Counted from the first letter of the stretch, positions 10,029-20,238 are shown. The stretch: 64,000 bases of DNA from Neobacillus niacini (GCF_030817595.1 NZ_JAUSZN010000001.1:2178001-2242000), one strand, 5' to 3'. Numbers and translations: made by a program. The notes: a model not told the origin generated them from the sequence alone.

Positions 10029-10898
10029 TTATTCCTTAAGTGATCCTAAGACAGCGCCTTTTACAAAGTACTTCTGTAAAAATGGATATACTAGTACGAT
10101 TGGCACTGTCGCAAAAATAATTGTAGCCGCTTTCAAAGTTATCGTATTAAAATCATAGTCACCCATTACCAAGTTAACATCGGCAAGCGCTTCTGGCGAT
10201 TCAAAAAAACCACGTAATCTCATCTGTAACGGCCATAAAGTTTGGTCACGCAGGAAAAGCACTGCCGCTTGAAACGAATTCCAGTAACCCACAGCATAGA
10301 ACAATCCGATTGTTGCGAGTACGGGCTTTGAAAGCGGCAAATAGATTTGAAACAATAATCGAAAATCATTACATCCATCGATTTTTGCTGCGTCATCAAT
10401 ATCGCTTGGTATTCCCATAAAGAATGTTCTTAGGATGATCATATTAAAGGTGCTAATTAATCCAGGAATTATAAGCGCCCATATTGAATCCATCAACCCA
10501 AGCTCTCTAACGGTTAGGAAATACGGAATCATTGGCGCATTAAAAATCATCGTGATCACAATGGCAAACATTATGGGCTTTTTTAAGAGAAATTCTCTTC
10601 TAGACAATGGAAATGCTGTTAGAACGGTAAATAACATACTTAATATTGTCCCAACAACGGTGATAAAAATGGTGACTCCGAATGATCTCCAAAGCACTTC
10701 ATTCTGAAGGAGATGTTTCCATGTACCTAATGTAAATTCCACTGGAAACAGAAATACCTTTTTTGATTCAGCAGGGATTGGAGAACTAAATGAAACGGCC
10801 AGCAATTGAAGCAGAGGCAGAATCATCGTCGCTGCAACAACAGTAAGGAACGTATAATTAAAGATTTGAAAGCATTTTTCTCCCCATGATTTTTTCAT
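10029..10898 (-). CDS. Carbohydrate ABC transporter permease (LplC/YtcP-like)
   Basis: 289 residues from the ATG at 10898, which overlaps the stop of the preceding permease by one base (TAATG) and has AGGGG at good spacing. A first ATG at 10904 is possible. It has about six transmembrane helices. The EAA loop for the ATPase is in the segment with DDAAKIDGC, where the family has EAAxxDG. The last residues (VKGAVLGSLKE) are typical of CUT1 inner-membrane permeases. It pairs with the next permease to form the transmembrane channel. The binding-protein gene follows after about 65 bp. Confidence 0.9.
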   Translation of the reverse strand: MKKSWGEKCFQIFNYTFLTVVAATMILPLLQLLAVSFSSPIPAESKKVFLFPVEFTLGTWKHLLQNEVLWRSFGVTIFITVVGTILSMLFTVLTAFPLSRREFLLKKPIMFAIVITMIFNAPMIPYFLTVRELGLMDSIWALIIPGLISTFNMIILRTFFMGIPSDIDDAAKIDGCNDFRLLFQIYLPLSKPVLATIGLFYAVGYWNSFQAAVLFLRDQTLWPLQMRLRGFFESPEALADVNLVMGDYDFNTITLKAATIIFATVPIVLVYPFLQKYFVKGAVLGSLKE

Positions 10899-11878
10899 TA
10901 CCATAACCCCTGTTCTGATTTTCTTGCAAGCCTATTAAAAATATAAAGCAAGATAAAACCTACAATCGATTGGAATAAACCAATTGCCGTTGTCACACTA
11001 AATTGTCCTTGTAGCACCCCAGCTCGATAAACGTAGGTTTCAATGATATCCCCTACTGAATATGTCATCGGGGTCAATAGGTTAAAGATTTGATCAAATC
11101 CAAGCTCTAAGAAATTTCCGATATTTAATAAAAACAGAACTAAGATTGTCGGGAATAACAAAGGCAGGGTAATATATCTGATTTGTTTCCAACGATTGGC
11201 TCCGTCAATAACAGCCGCTTCATATAAACTCGGATTAATGGCCGTTATCGCAGCTAAATAGATAATGGTCCCCCAGCCAACACCTTTCCATATGCCTGAG
11301 ATGACGACAATTGTACGGAAATAATTCTCTTCCTGAATGAACAAAATAGGTTCTGCTCCAAAAATCCCACGAATAGAATTGACAATCCCTCCTGTTGCCA
11401 ATAATTCAAACACGATTCCTCCAACCACTACCCATGATAAAAAATGGGGGAGATAAAACAAGGTCTGGACTGTCCTTTTAAAAAACATTCGCCGTATTTC
11501 ATTAAATAATAAGGCTAAAATAATAGGAGCAGGGAATCCAAAAATAAGTTGATAAAAAGCAATTATGGCTGTATTCCTTAACACATGATAAAAGTCTTGA
11601 TAGGAAAAGATAAATTTGAAGTTTTCGAACCAAACCCATGGACTGTTTAAAATCCCTTTAAAAATCTGATAATCTTGGAATGCAATAACACTTCCGAATA
11701 ATGGAATGTACTTAAAGATGATATAAAATGCAACCCCTGGAAGAATCATGATATAGAGCATCCAGTATTTTTTTATATTTTCTAAATAGATTCTCAAAAG
11801 ACTTTTCTTCTTAATAATTACATCGGCATTCATCTGTAGTTCTGACTTATTTCGCAGTTTAATCGAAGAATGATCCAT
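10898..11878 (-). CDS. Carbohydrate ABC transporter permease (LplB/YteP-like)
   Basis: 326 residues. The ATG follows a GGGGGG ribosome binding site. A cytoplasmic N-terminal tail precedes about six transmembrane helices. The EAA loop reads YEAAVIDGANRW, the conserved ATPase contact. It resembles B. subtilis YteP and LplB. It is the first gene of the import operon and overlaps the second permease by one base, which suggests equal translation of the two subunits. The promoter should lie in the 385-bp gap upstream. Confidence 0.9.
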   Translation of the reverse strand: MDHSSIKLRNKSELQMNADVIIKKKSLLRIYLENIKKYWMLYIMILPGVAFYIIFKYIPLFGSVIAFQDYQIFKGILNSPWVWFENFKFIFSYQDFYHVLRNTAIIAFYQLIFGFPAPIILALLFNEIRRMFFKRTVQTLFYLPHFLSWVVVGGIVFELLATGGIVNSIRGIFGAEPILFIQEENYFRTIVVISGIWKGVGWGTIIYLAAITAINPSLYEAAVIDGANRWKQIRYITLPLLFPTILVLFLLNIGNFLELGFDQIFNLLTPMTYSVGDIIETYVYRAGVLQGQFSVTTAIGLFQSIVGFILLYIFNRLARKSEQGLW

Positions 11879-12181
11879 TTACTACCCCCCTCTAGTATTT
11901 TTCGAATATTCGCAACTTGATTATATCCATCAAAATGACTTTCAAACAATCATCTAATTTTGCACGTTATACACAAATTGTGGATGAAAGAACCATTTGT
12001 TCATGATAACCCTTGCTCTAGCAGGTTTAAAAGTTAAATTGGCTAATCTGATTTTTAAAGTGTTTACAATGTTTATATAAAAGGGTTTTGCACAAATTGT
12101 TTGTAGTATGTAAGATATGTTTGTTCTATTTTTTTTGCTTGTCTGCTAGAGAACGGTTCATAATCAAGATGAATAAAAGAC
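11879..12181. promoter_or_regulatory. Upstream region of the pectin-import operon
   Basis: No gene is seen here. On the minus strand it holds an AT-rich stretch with a weak catabolite-repression-like sequence (TGTAAACACTTTAA, about 12056-12069) roughly 180 bp before the permease start. Several direct runs could be AraC-type operator halves but none is clear enough to assign. The promoter of the permease/binding-protein operon is expected here. Confidence 0.35.
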
Positions 12182-12220
12182 GTCGTCCGAAAGTGGCCTG
12201 CATTTTTCGGACGACTTTTT
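12182..12220 (-). terminator. Terminator after the pectate lyase gene
   Basis: An 11-bp perfect stem (GTCGTCCGAAA with its complement) encloses a 12-base loop. T-rich sequence follows on both strands, so it could act in both directions. It sits 44 bp past the pectate lyase stop on the minus strand. Confidence 0.8.
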
Positions 12221-12263
12221 CAAACTAGCAATCTATTTTGTTGTAAAAGTAAATCTACTAAAA

Positions 12264-15200
12264 TCAACTATTCATTTTTTCTATAAATAACTGTGCGTAA
12301 TAAGAAAGAAGCCATTTTGCTTCAGATGAGACTGGATGCTGATCTGTTTTTGGATGAAGTTGATTCACATATTTTTCTAAGAATAAGATTGCCTTCTCTT
12401 TTGATCCTTTGTCTAAGTGATGTTTTACTTGGTTAAGCGTCGTTGATAATTGAGATGCTGCAGGACCTGGCAAATCACCCGTTGTCTGAAATTGCTCCAT
12501 ATAGTTCTCTAATACCGTTATGAATCCAGGTGTAACCTTTACGATATTTGACTTCACTGATTCTCCACTAGCATTTTCCGCCTTAATAAAATAGGTGTAC
12601 TCAACACCAGGTTCTGCTGTACGGTCGTAAAACGTATCGACTTTCGCATAACCAACATATTCTACATGCCCGTTTGCTTCTCTATAAATATTTACTTGGC
12701 TTCCGCCGCCATTAGATGTCCATATCAAGCCGACAAACGATTCTCCCACAAGGCCAACATTCAATTCAGATGGTGCTTGTGGTACTGGCATTGTAACAGT
12801 CAGTTCCTCTGATTGCTCTGTTTCACCCATTTCATTTACTGCAGATACTCTGTATGTGTAGCCTGTTTTATCTACACTTATACTCGTATCAATATATTGT
12901 GGAGTTGTTGTACTATCAATCTTAGTAAAACTACCATCTCCATTAGCTCTTCTGTAAATCGTATAACTTTCAGCTTCATCTACTGAATCCCATTTAATTT
13001 CGAAAGCAGATGTACTAACTTCACCTGCAAAAATTCCTTTTGGAACAGCTGGTAAAGTGACAGGCTCTTTCGTTATCGTTGTGATACTTTCAGATTTCTC
13101 TGATTCCCCGCCAATCCCTGTTGTTGTTACTTTGTAATAGTAAGTAGTAGAAGGAGTGACGTTTGAATCAAAATATTCTGCAGTTGCACTGCTGCCAATT
13201 TTCTTATAGCTGCCATTTTGTTCAGCAGCCCTGTAGACACTGTAACTAATCGCATTTTCTACCGGTGCCCATTCTAAGGTAACGGACAAACTCCTTGCTG
13301 CCAGTATACTTAATCCTTTCGGTGCAAGAGGTACAGGCTTTGTTGAATCAAAAGTAAACACTTCGATTACTTCGGACTGAGGTGATTCACCTCCAGCATT
13401 TAGCGCGGAAACCTTATACTTATAAGTGGCTCCTTTTTCTACTGCCGCGTCCTTATATTCTGCCGTTTTAGAGCTTGCAATCGCTTTAAAAACAGGATCT
13501 ACAGATGATGACCGATAAATGAGATAAGCATCTGCCCCATTTACTGGTGTCCATTTTAATGAAATGGCGGAATCTTCCGTCATTTCACCTGACACTTCGG
13601 AAGGACGATCCATAGGAGGAACCGCTTCCGTATTGGTTGGTTTCACGATAACAAAATAGTTCATTTTGGATGTACTATTATTCGCTCCCATGACGACGAA
13701 GGAACCTGCCGGATAATGTTTTTTATACAGGTTAAACTCTACCGGTTGATCATCTATAATTTTTTTACTGGTATCCTTATATTCGGAAGCTAACCATTCA
13801 GGCTTATCCGTAATCCTTGCATCATGCGCAACATAAACGTCTGCATCAGCTGTTAAATAAAAAGAAACCAAATCTTCGCTTGTGGAGCTTCTTGAACTTG
13901 TCGCTGACCTAATCCATTCCAAGCCATTTAGTTCATCCGGAATGGATGCGAATCGATACGTCTTGCTTCCAGTTAATCGATCCCCTGCTACATAATCTCC
14001 AAGTTGTAAATCCTCTTCAATTGACCATAATGAAGCATTTTTTGCTCCATTGCTGCTATTATCATTGATGACTACATTCCTAACCCTTTCTCCGTCCATA
14101 CTCGCAACCGGTTCTGGAGTTGGTTCCGGCTCGGGCTCTACTGGTGGTTCAAAAGCTGGCCCAGACCACGGAGGCGGGGTTGTAGGATAGTCTTGAGGAA
14201 ATCCAGGTGCAGCCAATTCATTTAAATATTCCTCCAGATTGGTATAGCCATTGTTATTGGTATCACCATTTCTATCTTCCGGATCTATAGGATTAAAGCC
14301 ATTTGCCTGTTCCCATACATCCGGCATACCATCCCGGTCAGTATCGACAGGGGCAGTTCCTTTATCTAAAACAGGAAAACCGCCAACATCATTTTCATTT
14401 CCAATAATGACTCCTGTTTGATGTCTTACATCACTAATAACCCGCTTGTCTACTGCATCCCGAACCAAAGACGCGCCAACATGATTTAATACATGGTTAT
14501 AAGCAACTTCTGGATCTTGTGTGTGTACGGGCGGATATTCAAACCTTTCCTTAACTACAACACTAGGCTTTTCGGCTTCTATTAGACCTGTTCCGGTGTC
14601 AGAACCATCAAGAATGCTGTTTTTATTACTATCAATAAGGTTGTTTTCGATATAAACACTATAGTTCTCATTTCCTCTTACTATTGCATACTCTGGATCA
14701 GCAGAGTTTTTCCCTGCTATAAAATAGTTACCAATAACATTGCCATATCCTTTTGTACCCGATTCGCCCCCAGCTACATACGGGAAACCTCCCCAGTTAT
14801 AGACAATATTGTTCACAAAATCGATCTGGCCTTTCGTTTTTGGATTTCTGTCATTGTTATGTGCGTAAAGATTATGGTGCATGCTGATTGTATTCATCTC
14901 AATCAAGCCGCCCATGGAGTGGGTTAGCAGACCTTCAGAGATCATCGACCATTGAACAGTAATATTTTTTGATTTTGGATTGTTATAGTCCTTACTTTTA
15001 ATCGATAATACTTCATCTGTACCCCATGAAAAAGAAGAATGATCGATAATCACATTCTGACAATCTTCAAAATACATGGAATCATCATTAAAGCTTTGTT
15101 TCCCCATGCGAAAGCGCACATACCTGATTACAATATCATTACAATCTACGAAACGAATATTGTTTCCTCTAATGGTCACACCGTCGTCTGACGCTGTCTG

Positions 15201-15518
15201 ACCAGCGATCGTAATATTTGATTTTCCTTTTAATACAATCTGTGGAATGGTAATTTCACCGGAAATATCAAATACAATCGTGCGCGGTGTTTCTCCAGAA
15301 GTTGTAAGGGCATCATGAAAGGTACCAGGTCCCTTAAGTTCATAGCTTGTAACATGATAAACCTCACCGCCTCTTCCCCCAACTGCCGCATAACCAAAGC
15401 CCTCAGCCCCTGGAAATGCAGGAAGCAAAGAATAATCAGCTTTTACTATTGGAGCGGCAAAGGGTAAGAGAGAAAAACATAAAACAACACATAATAAAAC
15501 TGACAAAAATCTCTTCAT
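12264..15518 (-). CDS. Secreted pectate lyase (PL1-like) with calcium-binding repeat and four fibronectin-III domains
   Basis: 1084 residues. The ATG follows GGAGG. A signal peptide covers about residues 1-27. A right-handed beta-helix lyase domain follows to about residue 380. It opens with the FPGAEGFG and GGRGG signatures of PL1-type pectate lyases and carries repeated Asn/Asp-rich turns. Residues 390-432 form an acidic Ca2+-binding repeat (DTDRDGMPD, DRNGDTNNNG). A Pro/Glu linker and an unassigned module (about 475-630) come next. Four fibronectin-III domains (about 640-1000) and a helical tail close the protein. It should cut polygalacturonate outside the cell and feed the import system downstream. 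No cell-wall anchor is seen. Confidence 0.85.
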   Translation of the reverse strand: MKRFLSVLLCVVLCFSLLPFAAPIVKADYSLLPAFPGAEGFGYAAVGGRGGEVYHVTSYELKGPGTFHDALTTSGETPRTIVFDISGEITIPQIVLKGKSNITIAGQTASDDGVTIRGNNIRFVDCNDIVIRYVRFRMGKQSFNDDSMYFEDCQNVIIDHSSFSWGTDEVLSIKSKDYNNPKSKNITVQWSMISEGLLTHSMGGLIEMNTISMHHNLYAHNNDRNPKTKGQIDFVNNIVYNWGGFPYVAGGESGTKGYGNVIGNYFIAGKNSADPEYAIVRGNENYSVYIENNLIDSNKNSILDGSDTGTGLIEAEKPSVVVKERFEYPPVHTQDPEVAYNHVLNHVGASLVRDAVDKRVISDVRHQTGVIIGNENDVGGFPVLDKGTAPVDTDRDGMPDVWEQANGFNPIDPEDRNGDTNNNGYTNLEEYLNELAAPGFPQDYPTTPPPWSGPAFEPPVEPEPEPTPEPVASMDGERVRNVVINDNSSNGAKNASLWSIEEDLQLGDYVAGDRLTGSKTYRFASIPDELNGLEWIRSATSSRSSTSEDLVSFYLTADADVYVAHDARITDKPEWLASEYKDTSKKIIDDQPVEFNLYKKHYPAGSFVVMGANNSTSKMNYFVIVKPTNTEAVPPMDRPSEVSGEMTEDSAISLKWTPVNGADAYLIYRSSSVDPVFKAIASSKTAEYKDAAVEKGATYKYKVSALNAGGESPQSEVIEVFTFDSTKPVPLAPKGLSILAARSLSVTLEWAPVENAISYSVYRAAEQNGSYKKIGSSATAEYFDSNVTPSTTYYYKVTTTGIGGESEKSESITTITKEPVTLPAVPKGIFAGEVSTSAFEIKWDSVDEAESYTIYRRANGDGSFTKIDSTTTPQYIDTSISVDKTGYTYRVSAVNEMGETEQSEELTVTMPVPQAPSELNVGLVGESFVGLIWTSNGGGSQVNIYREANGHVEYVGYAKVDTFYDRTAEPGVEYTYFIKAENASGESVKSNIVKVTPGFITVLENYMEQFQTTGDLPGPAASQLSTTLNQVKHHLDKGSKEKAILFLEKYVNQLHPKTDQHPVSSEAKWLLSYYAQLFIEKMNS

Positions 15519-15742
15519 TTTGTACCTCCGCTAACATATTTTTTTCATGCTATTGAGTCGGCCCCCCCTTCTATTTAAATCATTTCAATAGCTAAAATTA
15601 ATTATAGCTACCCATCAAATACTATAACAATCAGCCATTTCTCCATATCGTGCACAATTTATAGATTGTATCGCTTCTGTTGAAATCGTTCATCTCCGGG
15701 ATAATTGTTTGTAGGCATTTCCTCATGCAGACCCATATAAAA
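15519..15742. other. Gap upstream of the pectate lyase gene
   Basis: No coding sequence is evident. On the minus strand it should hold the pectate lyase promoter. Nothing matches a known operator well enough to name. Confidence 0.3.
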
Positions 15743-15786
15743 AAGCTTGTAGACTTATCTAGTACCTAGATTTTGTCTACAAGCTT
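15743..15786 (-). terminator. Perfect 12-bp hairpin with T-run (minus strand)
   Basis: AAGCTTGTAGAC and its exact complement are separated by 20 bases. On the minus strand the stem is followed by TTTTTTATA. It is a second terminator downstream of the broken binding-protein gene and insulates the pectate lyase promoter. Confidence 0.75.
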
Positions 15787-15863
15787 AAAGTTGTGTAGTA
15801 TATCTTATTTAATTACACAATTACACTTAATTAAAGTGCTATTAAACGGCTTTTTCAAGAAAA

Positions 15864-15909
15864 AGACTGACCTAAAAGACTGTCTTTTAACAACCTTTTG
15901 GGTCAGTCT
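15864..15909 (-). terminator. Terminator of the broken binding-protein gene
   Basis: The stem is AGACTGACC with its complement, and a smaller palindrome (AAAAGAC/GTCTTTT) lies inside the loop. TTTTTCTTG follows on the minus strand. It lies directly behind the pseudogene's last codon. Confidence 0.75.
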
Positions 15910-15928
15910 CATCGCTTTAGGTGATTGA

Positions 15929-17246
15929 TTAGTTCTTATTTTTGGCCAGTACAGCCTCAGCTTGCTGCCTAAACTGTTTTGCTGCCTCTGCCGGCTTAAG
16001 AACTTCAAAGGCAATTTGATCAGCAAAGCCCTTCAATAGACTAATTACTTCTCCAGCCCCCGTTGGATCCGGACCATTTATAAACAGTACTGTTCTCTCC
16101 AGCCCAAGCCACATAATTGAATACTTGTTTTTGTGCGTCACTCAATAAAGGCATTAATGCTTCTTGGACTTTCGGAGAACCAGGAACGCCGCGATCACCA
16201 AGCATTAGTTTATTTGCTTCTATATTATTAGTCATGAAGTCAATAAATTTAGCCGCTTCTGCTTTATTTTTAGAACTATTGGCAACCGACCATAACATAC
16301 TCGGTTTTAGGAACAATCCTTTGTCAGCATTTGGCCCCGGCAAGCCCACCAATTCAAGCGGTCGATTCGCTGCTGTTTGGAGTCCGATAAACTGGTTGGA
16401 CCATTGGATAAGTCCGATGGATTGTTGTATTACAACGGGATCATCTTCAAGTCCTTTTACTTGTGCACTTGCGTCAGGTGATTGAACCGCTTTCTTTTTT
16501 ACCATATCAGCATACATGGAAAAGAAGTCTACAAATAACTTGTCATCCTCATATCCAAGAGTGGTTCCATCTTTGCTATAAAGTCTTTTCCCATTTGATC
16601 TTAGATATTAGTTGAAAGATACATCTGGGGCTGTTCCTGGACCATTTTCAAAATATAAGCCAGTGTCAACTGCTTTATCTGCCATTTCTTTATAATCATC
16701 CCAAGTCCAATCATCAGAGATTTTGTCTACTCCGATTTTTTTAAGCAATGCAGTGACATATTGGAATGCAAGAGCGTTAACACCTCCGTCAAGTCCGAAA
16801 TATTTGTCACCTATTTTCCCACCATCAAGGAAATCCTGACTGAGGTCACTGGTGTCAATCTCCTTGCCTAAGAAACTTTTTAAATCTAGTAATTGATTGT
16901 TTTTTCCGTACTGTGTAATATAAGAAAGGTTCATTTGAATGATATCTGGCATTTCATTGGATGCTGCTTGAGGAGCCAGTTTCGTCCAATAATCGTCCCA
17001 GTTTGCATACTCAGGTTCAATTTTTACGTTAGGATTCTCTTTTTCGTACAACTCAATAATCTTTAATGTATAATCATGCCTAGGTTGAGACACCCACCAT
17101 GCGATACGTAGTGTAACGTTTTCATCTTTATCTGCTGAGTTGTCTTTCTCAGAATCGCCTTCACTGTTACTAGCCGTACTTCCGCTGCAGGCTGCAAGCG
17201 AGAAGAGCATGATAAGTGAACCGAGCATTACCATGAACTTTTTCAT
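15929..17246 (-). pseudogene. Broken sugar ABC transporter substrate-binding lipoprotein
   Basis: The gene begins at ATG 17246 with a lipoprotein signal (lipobox LAAC, Cys near residue 20) and a family 1 solute-binding fold. It is interrupted twice. A TAA codon at 16608-16610 falls in frame, and the same frame continues on its far side (from Tyr-Leu-Arg-Ser on). A frameshift near 16085 then moves the C-terminal segment, which ends in Glu-Ala-Val-Leu-Ala-Lys-Asn-Lys-Asn, into another frame. Joined, the three pieces give a protein of about 430 residues, the normal length. No permease genes are next to it. It is probably a decayed orphan importer component. Confidence 0.85.
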
Positions 17247-17271
17247 CAATTAAATCCCACTTCTCTTCTTA

Positions 17272-17285
17272 TGTAAGTGTTTACA
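17272..17285 (-). promoter_or_regulatory. Cre-like operator upstream of the broken binding-protein gene
   Basis: TGTAAACACTTACA is a 14-bp palindrome differing from the Bacillus cre consensus (TGWAARCGYTWNCW) at one core base (CA for CG). It lies 26 bp before the start codon. A CcpA or LacI-family repressor site is likely. Confidence 0.5.
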
Positions 17286-17630
17286 TTTATAATTATAAAA
17301 TAATTCTGAATTTTCATTAGTTTAAAAAACCACCGGAACCGAGTATCAAAACTTTTTTCGTCTGAATACCAAACACCATGTACATATCTCCTCGTTGTTT
17401 GCTTTTTGATTATAATAAACCATATTTTTAGCTAATTCAAGTGAATACTTCTCCTAAAACGCGAATGTTACTAATTGATTTTAAATAATTGTTCGTATTT
17501 TTGATTGTATCCAGATACAATACCTTTGCACAATTCTTCCACTATAGACTATTGCTCAATATTAATAGGTTTAAGATTGAAATTAATCGGACCCAAAAAT
17601 TGATATGGTTCTATTGAGCTAAAAAATAGA
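17286..17630. other. Non-coding gap between the broken gene and the oxidase terminator
   Basis: AT-rich, with no open frame that has a ribosome binding site. It should include the promoter of the broken binding-protein gene. I see nothing else in it. Confidence 0.4.
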
Positions 17631-17664
17631 AAAATCCCACCTTCCATATAGAAAGTGAGATTTT
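17631..17664 (-). terminator. Terminator of the cytochrome bd operon (repeat-family hairpin)
   Basis: A 34-base hairpin with stem AAAATCTCACTTTC/AAGGTGGGATTTT on the minus strand, followed by a T-rich tail. It lies 30 bp past the cydB stop. Near-identical hairpins occur at 20196 and 23031. Confidence 0.85.
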
Positions 17665-17693
17665 CTTGATTATTTGCCGTATTTTACATATTG

Positions 17694-18734
17694 CTACTGG
17701 TTCCCCTTTTGCCTCAAATAACGCTTATCATTCATAAATAAACTCCAAAAGTAAATAAAACCGGGGAAAAGGATTGCGAAGCCGACGATATACGTGATAA
17801 ACACCGCTCTAAAGGAGTTAGGGTCTGTAAAGGCGGACTCAATCGTAACATTCGGATAGATGATATATGGCAAATGGGCCTTTCCATAAACGTAGCTTGC
17901 AATTAGATATTGAATCGTAACCGCAATTACAGCCAGTCTTGGCATGCCTCGTTCCCCTTTTTGAAAAGGGTTTCGCGCATATAAACCGTACCCGATAATT
18001 AAAAAGAAGCCGACCGATATCCATAGTAATGGAAGATCCTCCATCATTTTATTGTATAACCAACTGACTTCATTTTTTAAGGTAATCATAATTAGCAATG
18101 CCATAATTAATGATATCGGACCAAGAATCTTTCCATCACGAAGGTACACTCGGTAAGCTTCCATTTCATTCGAAGCCTTGGAATAATCCGCTAATAATAA
18201 TGAAGAGAGAAACAGTGTACTCGTGATAGCAAACCCAATAAAGGCGTATTCATTGGGGCTCGAAAAAAGTTTATTAAGGTTTAAATTCACAGTACCATCT
18301 GCAAAATCAACATAGTGTCCATGCGTAATCGGCAACACGCTAATTAACAGGCCAGGAATAATAATACCTGCAATACCAGAAATGTAAGTGAGCGGCTTTT
18401 TATATTCCGTAGCTATATTTGAAAAAACTAAAAAGGCGCTTCGTAATGCAAGTAATAAAAGGATTAAGCTGCCGGGTATGAGTAGAATCGTCCCTAGAAT
18501 ATTGGCCGCACTTGGAAAAAGGCTGTAAACAGCAACCACCAACGCAACAATAAAGGTATTTGTTACTTCCCACGTAGGTGATAAATAGCGATTGGCAATG
18601 TTCGTTGCTTTCGTTTTTTCCCGGTTAATGTAAATCATTGACCAGAAGCCTGCTCCAAAATCCATGGTGGCCATAACAGCATAGATAAACACGAACCCCC
18701 ACAGCACGGTAATTGCAATAAGAGCATCAGCCAT
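17694..18734 (-). CDS. cydB: Cytochrome bd-type quinol oxidase subunit II
   Basis: 346 residues with about eight to nine transmembrane helices. It starts at an ATG behind AGGAGG, 12 bp after the cydA stop. The N-terminal helix carries the family pattern around WGFVFIYAVMATMDFGAGF. Subunit II supports the heme-bearing subunit I in the membrane. The pair oxidises quinol and reduces oxygen to water, usually under low oxygen or when the heme-copper oxidases are blocked. Length is the same as B. subtilis YthB, and the pair resembles YthAB (cyanide-insensitive-type) more than CydAB; that distinction is from memory of the families. Confidence 0.9.
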   Translation of the reverse strand: MADALIAITVLWGFVFIYAVMATMDFGAGFWSMIYINREKTKATNIANRYLSPTWEVTNTFIVALVVAVYSLFPSAANILGTILLIPGSLILLLLALRSAFLVFSNIATEYKKPLTYISGIAGIIIPGLLISVLPITHGHYVDFADGTVNLNLNKLFSSPNEYAFIGFAITSTLFLSSLLLADYSKASNEMEAYRVYLRDGKILGPISLIMALLIMITLKNEVSWLYNKMMEDLPLLWISVGFFLIIGYGLYARNPFQKGERGMPRLAVIAVTIQYLIASYVYGKAHLPYIIYPNVTIESAFTDPNSFRAVFITYIVGFAILFPGFIYFWSLFMNDKRYLRQKGNQ

Positions 18735-18746
18735 TTGTTTCTCCTC

Positions 18747-20108
18747 CTATGAATTGGAACTAAATAATGGGGTGCCTTTTTTCTCTGCCCGCTCAATATC
18801 ATCTAATTCTGTGTTTTTTCTAAAGAAGTACAGTAATACAAACACTACAGAAAACCCTAAGATCATGTAGACAATTATAAACGAAACAAATAGAGCACCT
18901 AAGTTGGTTGCGGTCGTAGCAGACTCTGCAGTTGATAAGATGTGGTAGATTACCCATGGCTGACGACCTGAACATGCAAAAATCCATCCACATTCAATGG
19001 CGATCACAGCCAGCGGACCTGTCGTTACCAGCCCCCAAAGCATTAGTTTTGGATATTGTGTTTTTTTTAATAATTTTTTCCAGGCGAAAACAAGTAAAGG
19101 AACCATGATAAGAGCTGAACCAATGAACACCATTCCATTAAAAAGAGTATGGATGAATAATGGCGGCCATAGCTCCTCTGGATAATCATTTAAGCCGACA
19201 ACTACCGTATCAAAGCTGTTCCCCGCGAGAAAACTTAACGCCCAAGGAATCTCGATCGCCCCTTTTATTTCTTTCGTTTCCTTATCCGTAAAACCACCAA
19301 TCGCTAAGGGTGCATGCGATTGTGTTTCAAATAACCCTTCCGCAGCCGCTAACTTTTCCGGCTGGTACTTATGTAAGTATTGAGCGGATTCATGTCCATT
19401 TAGAGCGGTGAGAAAAGCAAAGATACCACCTACTACTAGACTTAGAACCAGTGCTTTTTGATGAAATAGATATACTCTCGAACCGATTTTATTTTTCATC
19501 ATTTTAAAAGACGCAACAGACGCAACCACAAAAGCTCCCACTACATAGGCAGATAATGCCACATGTCCGGCTGTTACAAAGAAGCTGGGGTTAAAAAAAG
19601 CAGCCCAAGGATCAATGTCTAGAAATTTTCCATCTTCATAGCGAAATCCTGCAGGTGTACCCTGAAAGGCATGGACGTTGGTAATTAAGACAGCAGAGGA
19701 CAGAGCACCAATGGCCACAAGAACTAAACTAGCAATCCGCATCCAAGGAGCGATTCTTTCCGCTGCATAGACGTAGATAGACATAAACAATGCTTCAATA
19801 AAAAAGGCATAGATTTCGATTTGGAAAGGAAGGGGCATTACTCGACCGATCACTTCCATAAAACCAGGCCACAATAACGATAATTGAACTCCCGCAATCG
19901 TACCAGTCGGGATTCCAACTCCGAGTAAAACGGCGAATGCCTTTGTCCAGCGTTTCGCCATTACAACATAATCCTGATCCTTCGTTTTTTGATAGAGAAG
20001 CTCTGCAGCTAAAATCATGAGCGGCAAACCGACGCCTATCGTGGCAAATATAATATGAAAAGCCATTGTCGTTCCAAATAAGGAACGGGCTATTAATAAA
20101 TCACTCAA
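18747..20108 (-). CDS. cydA: Cytochrome bd-type quinol oxidase subunit I
   Basis: 453 residues from a TTG start behind GGGGGAG. It is a multi-pass membrane protein. Expected heme-ligand positions are visible: His18 in the first helix (MAFHIIF), the His in the TAGHVALS helix, and the Met of a later helix. The GRQPW motif is intact. The periplasmic Q-loop is short, as in Firmicutes. It binds hemes b and d-type and oxidises quinol. No cydCD assembly transporter is in the window. The sequence style around His18 (FATIGVGLP) is that of cyanide-insensitive or YthA-type subunits. Confidence 0.9.
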   Translation of the reverse strand: MSDLLIARSLFGTTMAFHIIFATIGVGLPLMILAAELLYQKTKDQDYVVMAKRWTKAFAVLLGVGIPTGTIAGVQLSLLWPGFMEVIGRVMPLPFQIEIYAFFIEALFMSIYVYAAERIAPWMRIASLVLVAIGALSSAVLITNVHAFQGTPAGFRYEDGKFLDIDPWAAFFNPSFFVTAGHVALSAYVVGAFVVASVASFKMMKNKIGSRVYLFHQKALVLSLVVGGIFAFLTALNGHESAQYLHKYQPEKLAAAEGLFETQSHAPLAIGGFTDKETKEIKGAIEIPWALSFLAGNSFDTVVVGLNDYPEELWPPLFIHTLFNGMVFIGSALIMVPLLVFAWKKLLKKTQYPKLMLWGLVTTGPLAVIAIECGWIFACSGRQPWVIYHILSTAESATTATNLGALFVSFIIVYMILGFSVVFVLLYFFRKNTELDDIERAEKKGTPLFSSNS

Positions 20109-20195
20109 TTTGAATTCTCCCCCTACGTATCATGGTCTTGATAATTATTTCCAAAAGGACCATTAATATGTAGAGGTTGATGATTTCTCAATACA

Positions 20196-20230
20196 AAAAT
20201 CTCACCTTCCATCCTGAAGGTGAGATTTTT
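20196..20230 (-). terminator. Terminator (repeat-family hairpin)
   Basis: A 14-bp perfect stem, AAAATCTCACCTTC with its complement, around a short ATCC-type loop. T-rich on both sides. It lies just past the small membrane protein gene and shares stem and loop sequence with the hairpins at 17631 and 23031. Confidence 0.85.
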
Positions 20231-20238
20231 ATTTATAT

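Noticed and set aside
16608..16610. Recoding of the TAA in the binding-protein gene
   Set aside because: TAA is not a selenocysteine codon, the position is not a redox site, and a frameshift follows. A pseudogene is simpler.
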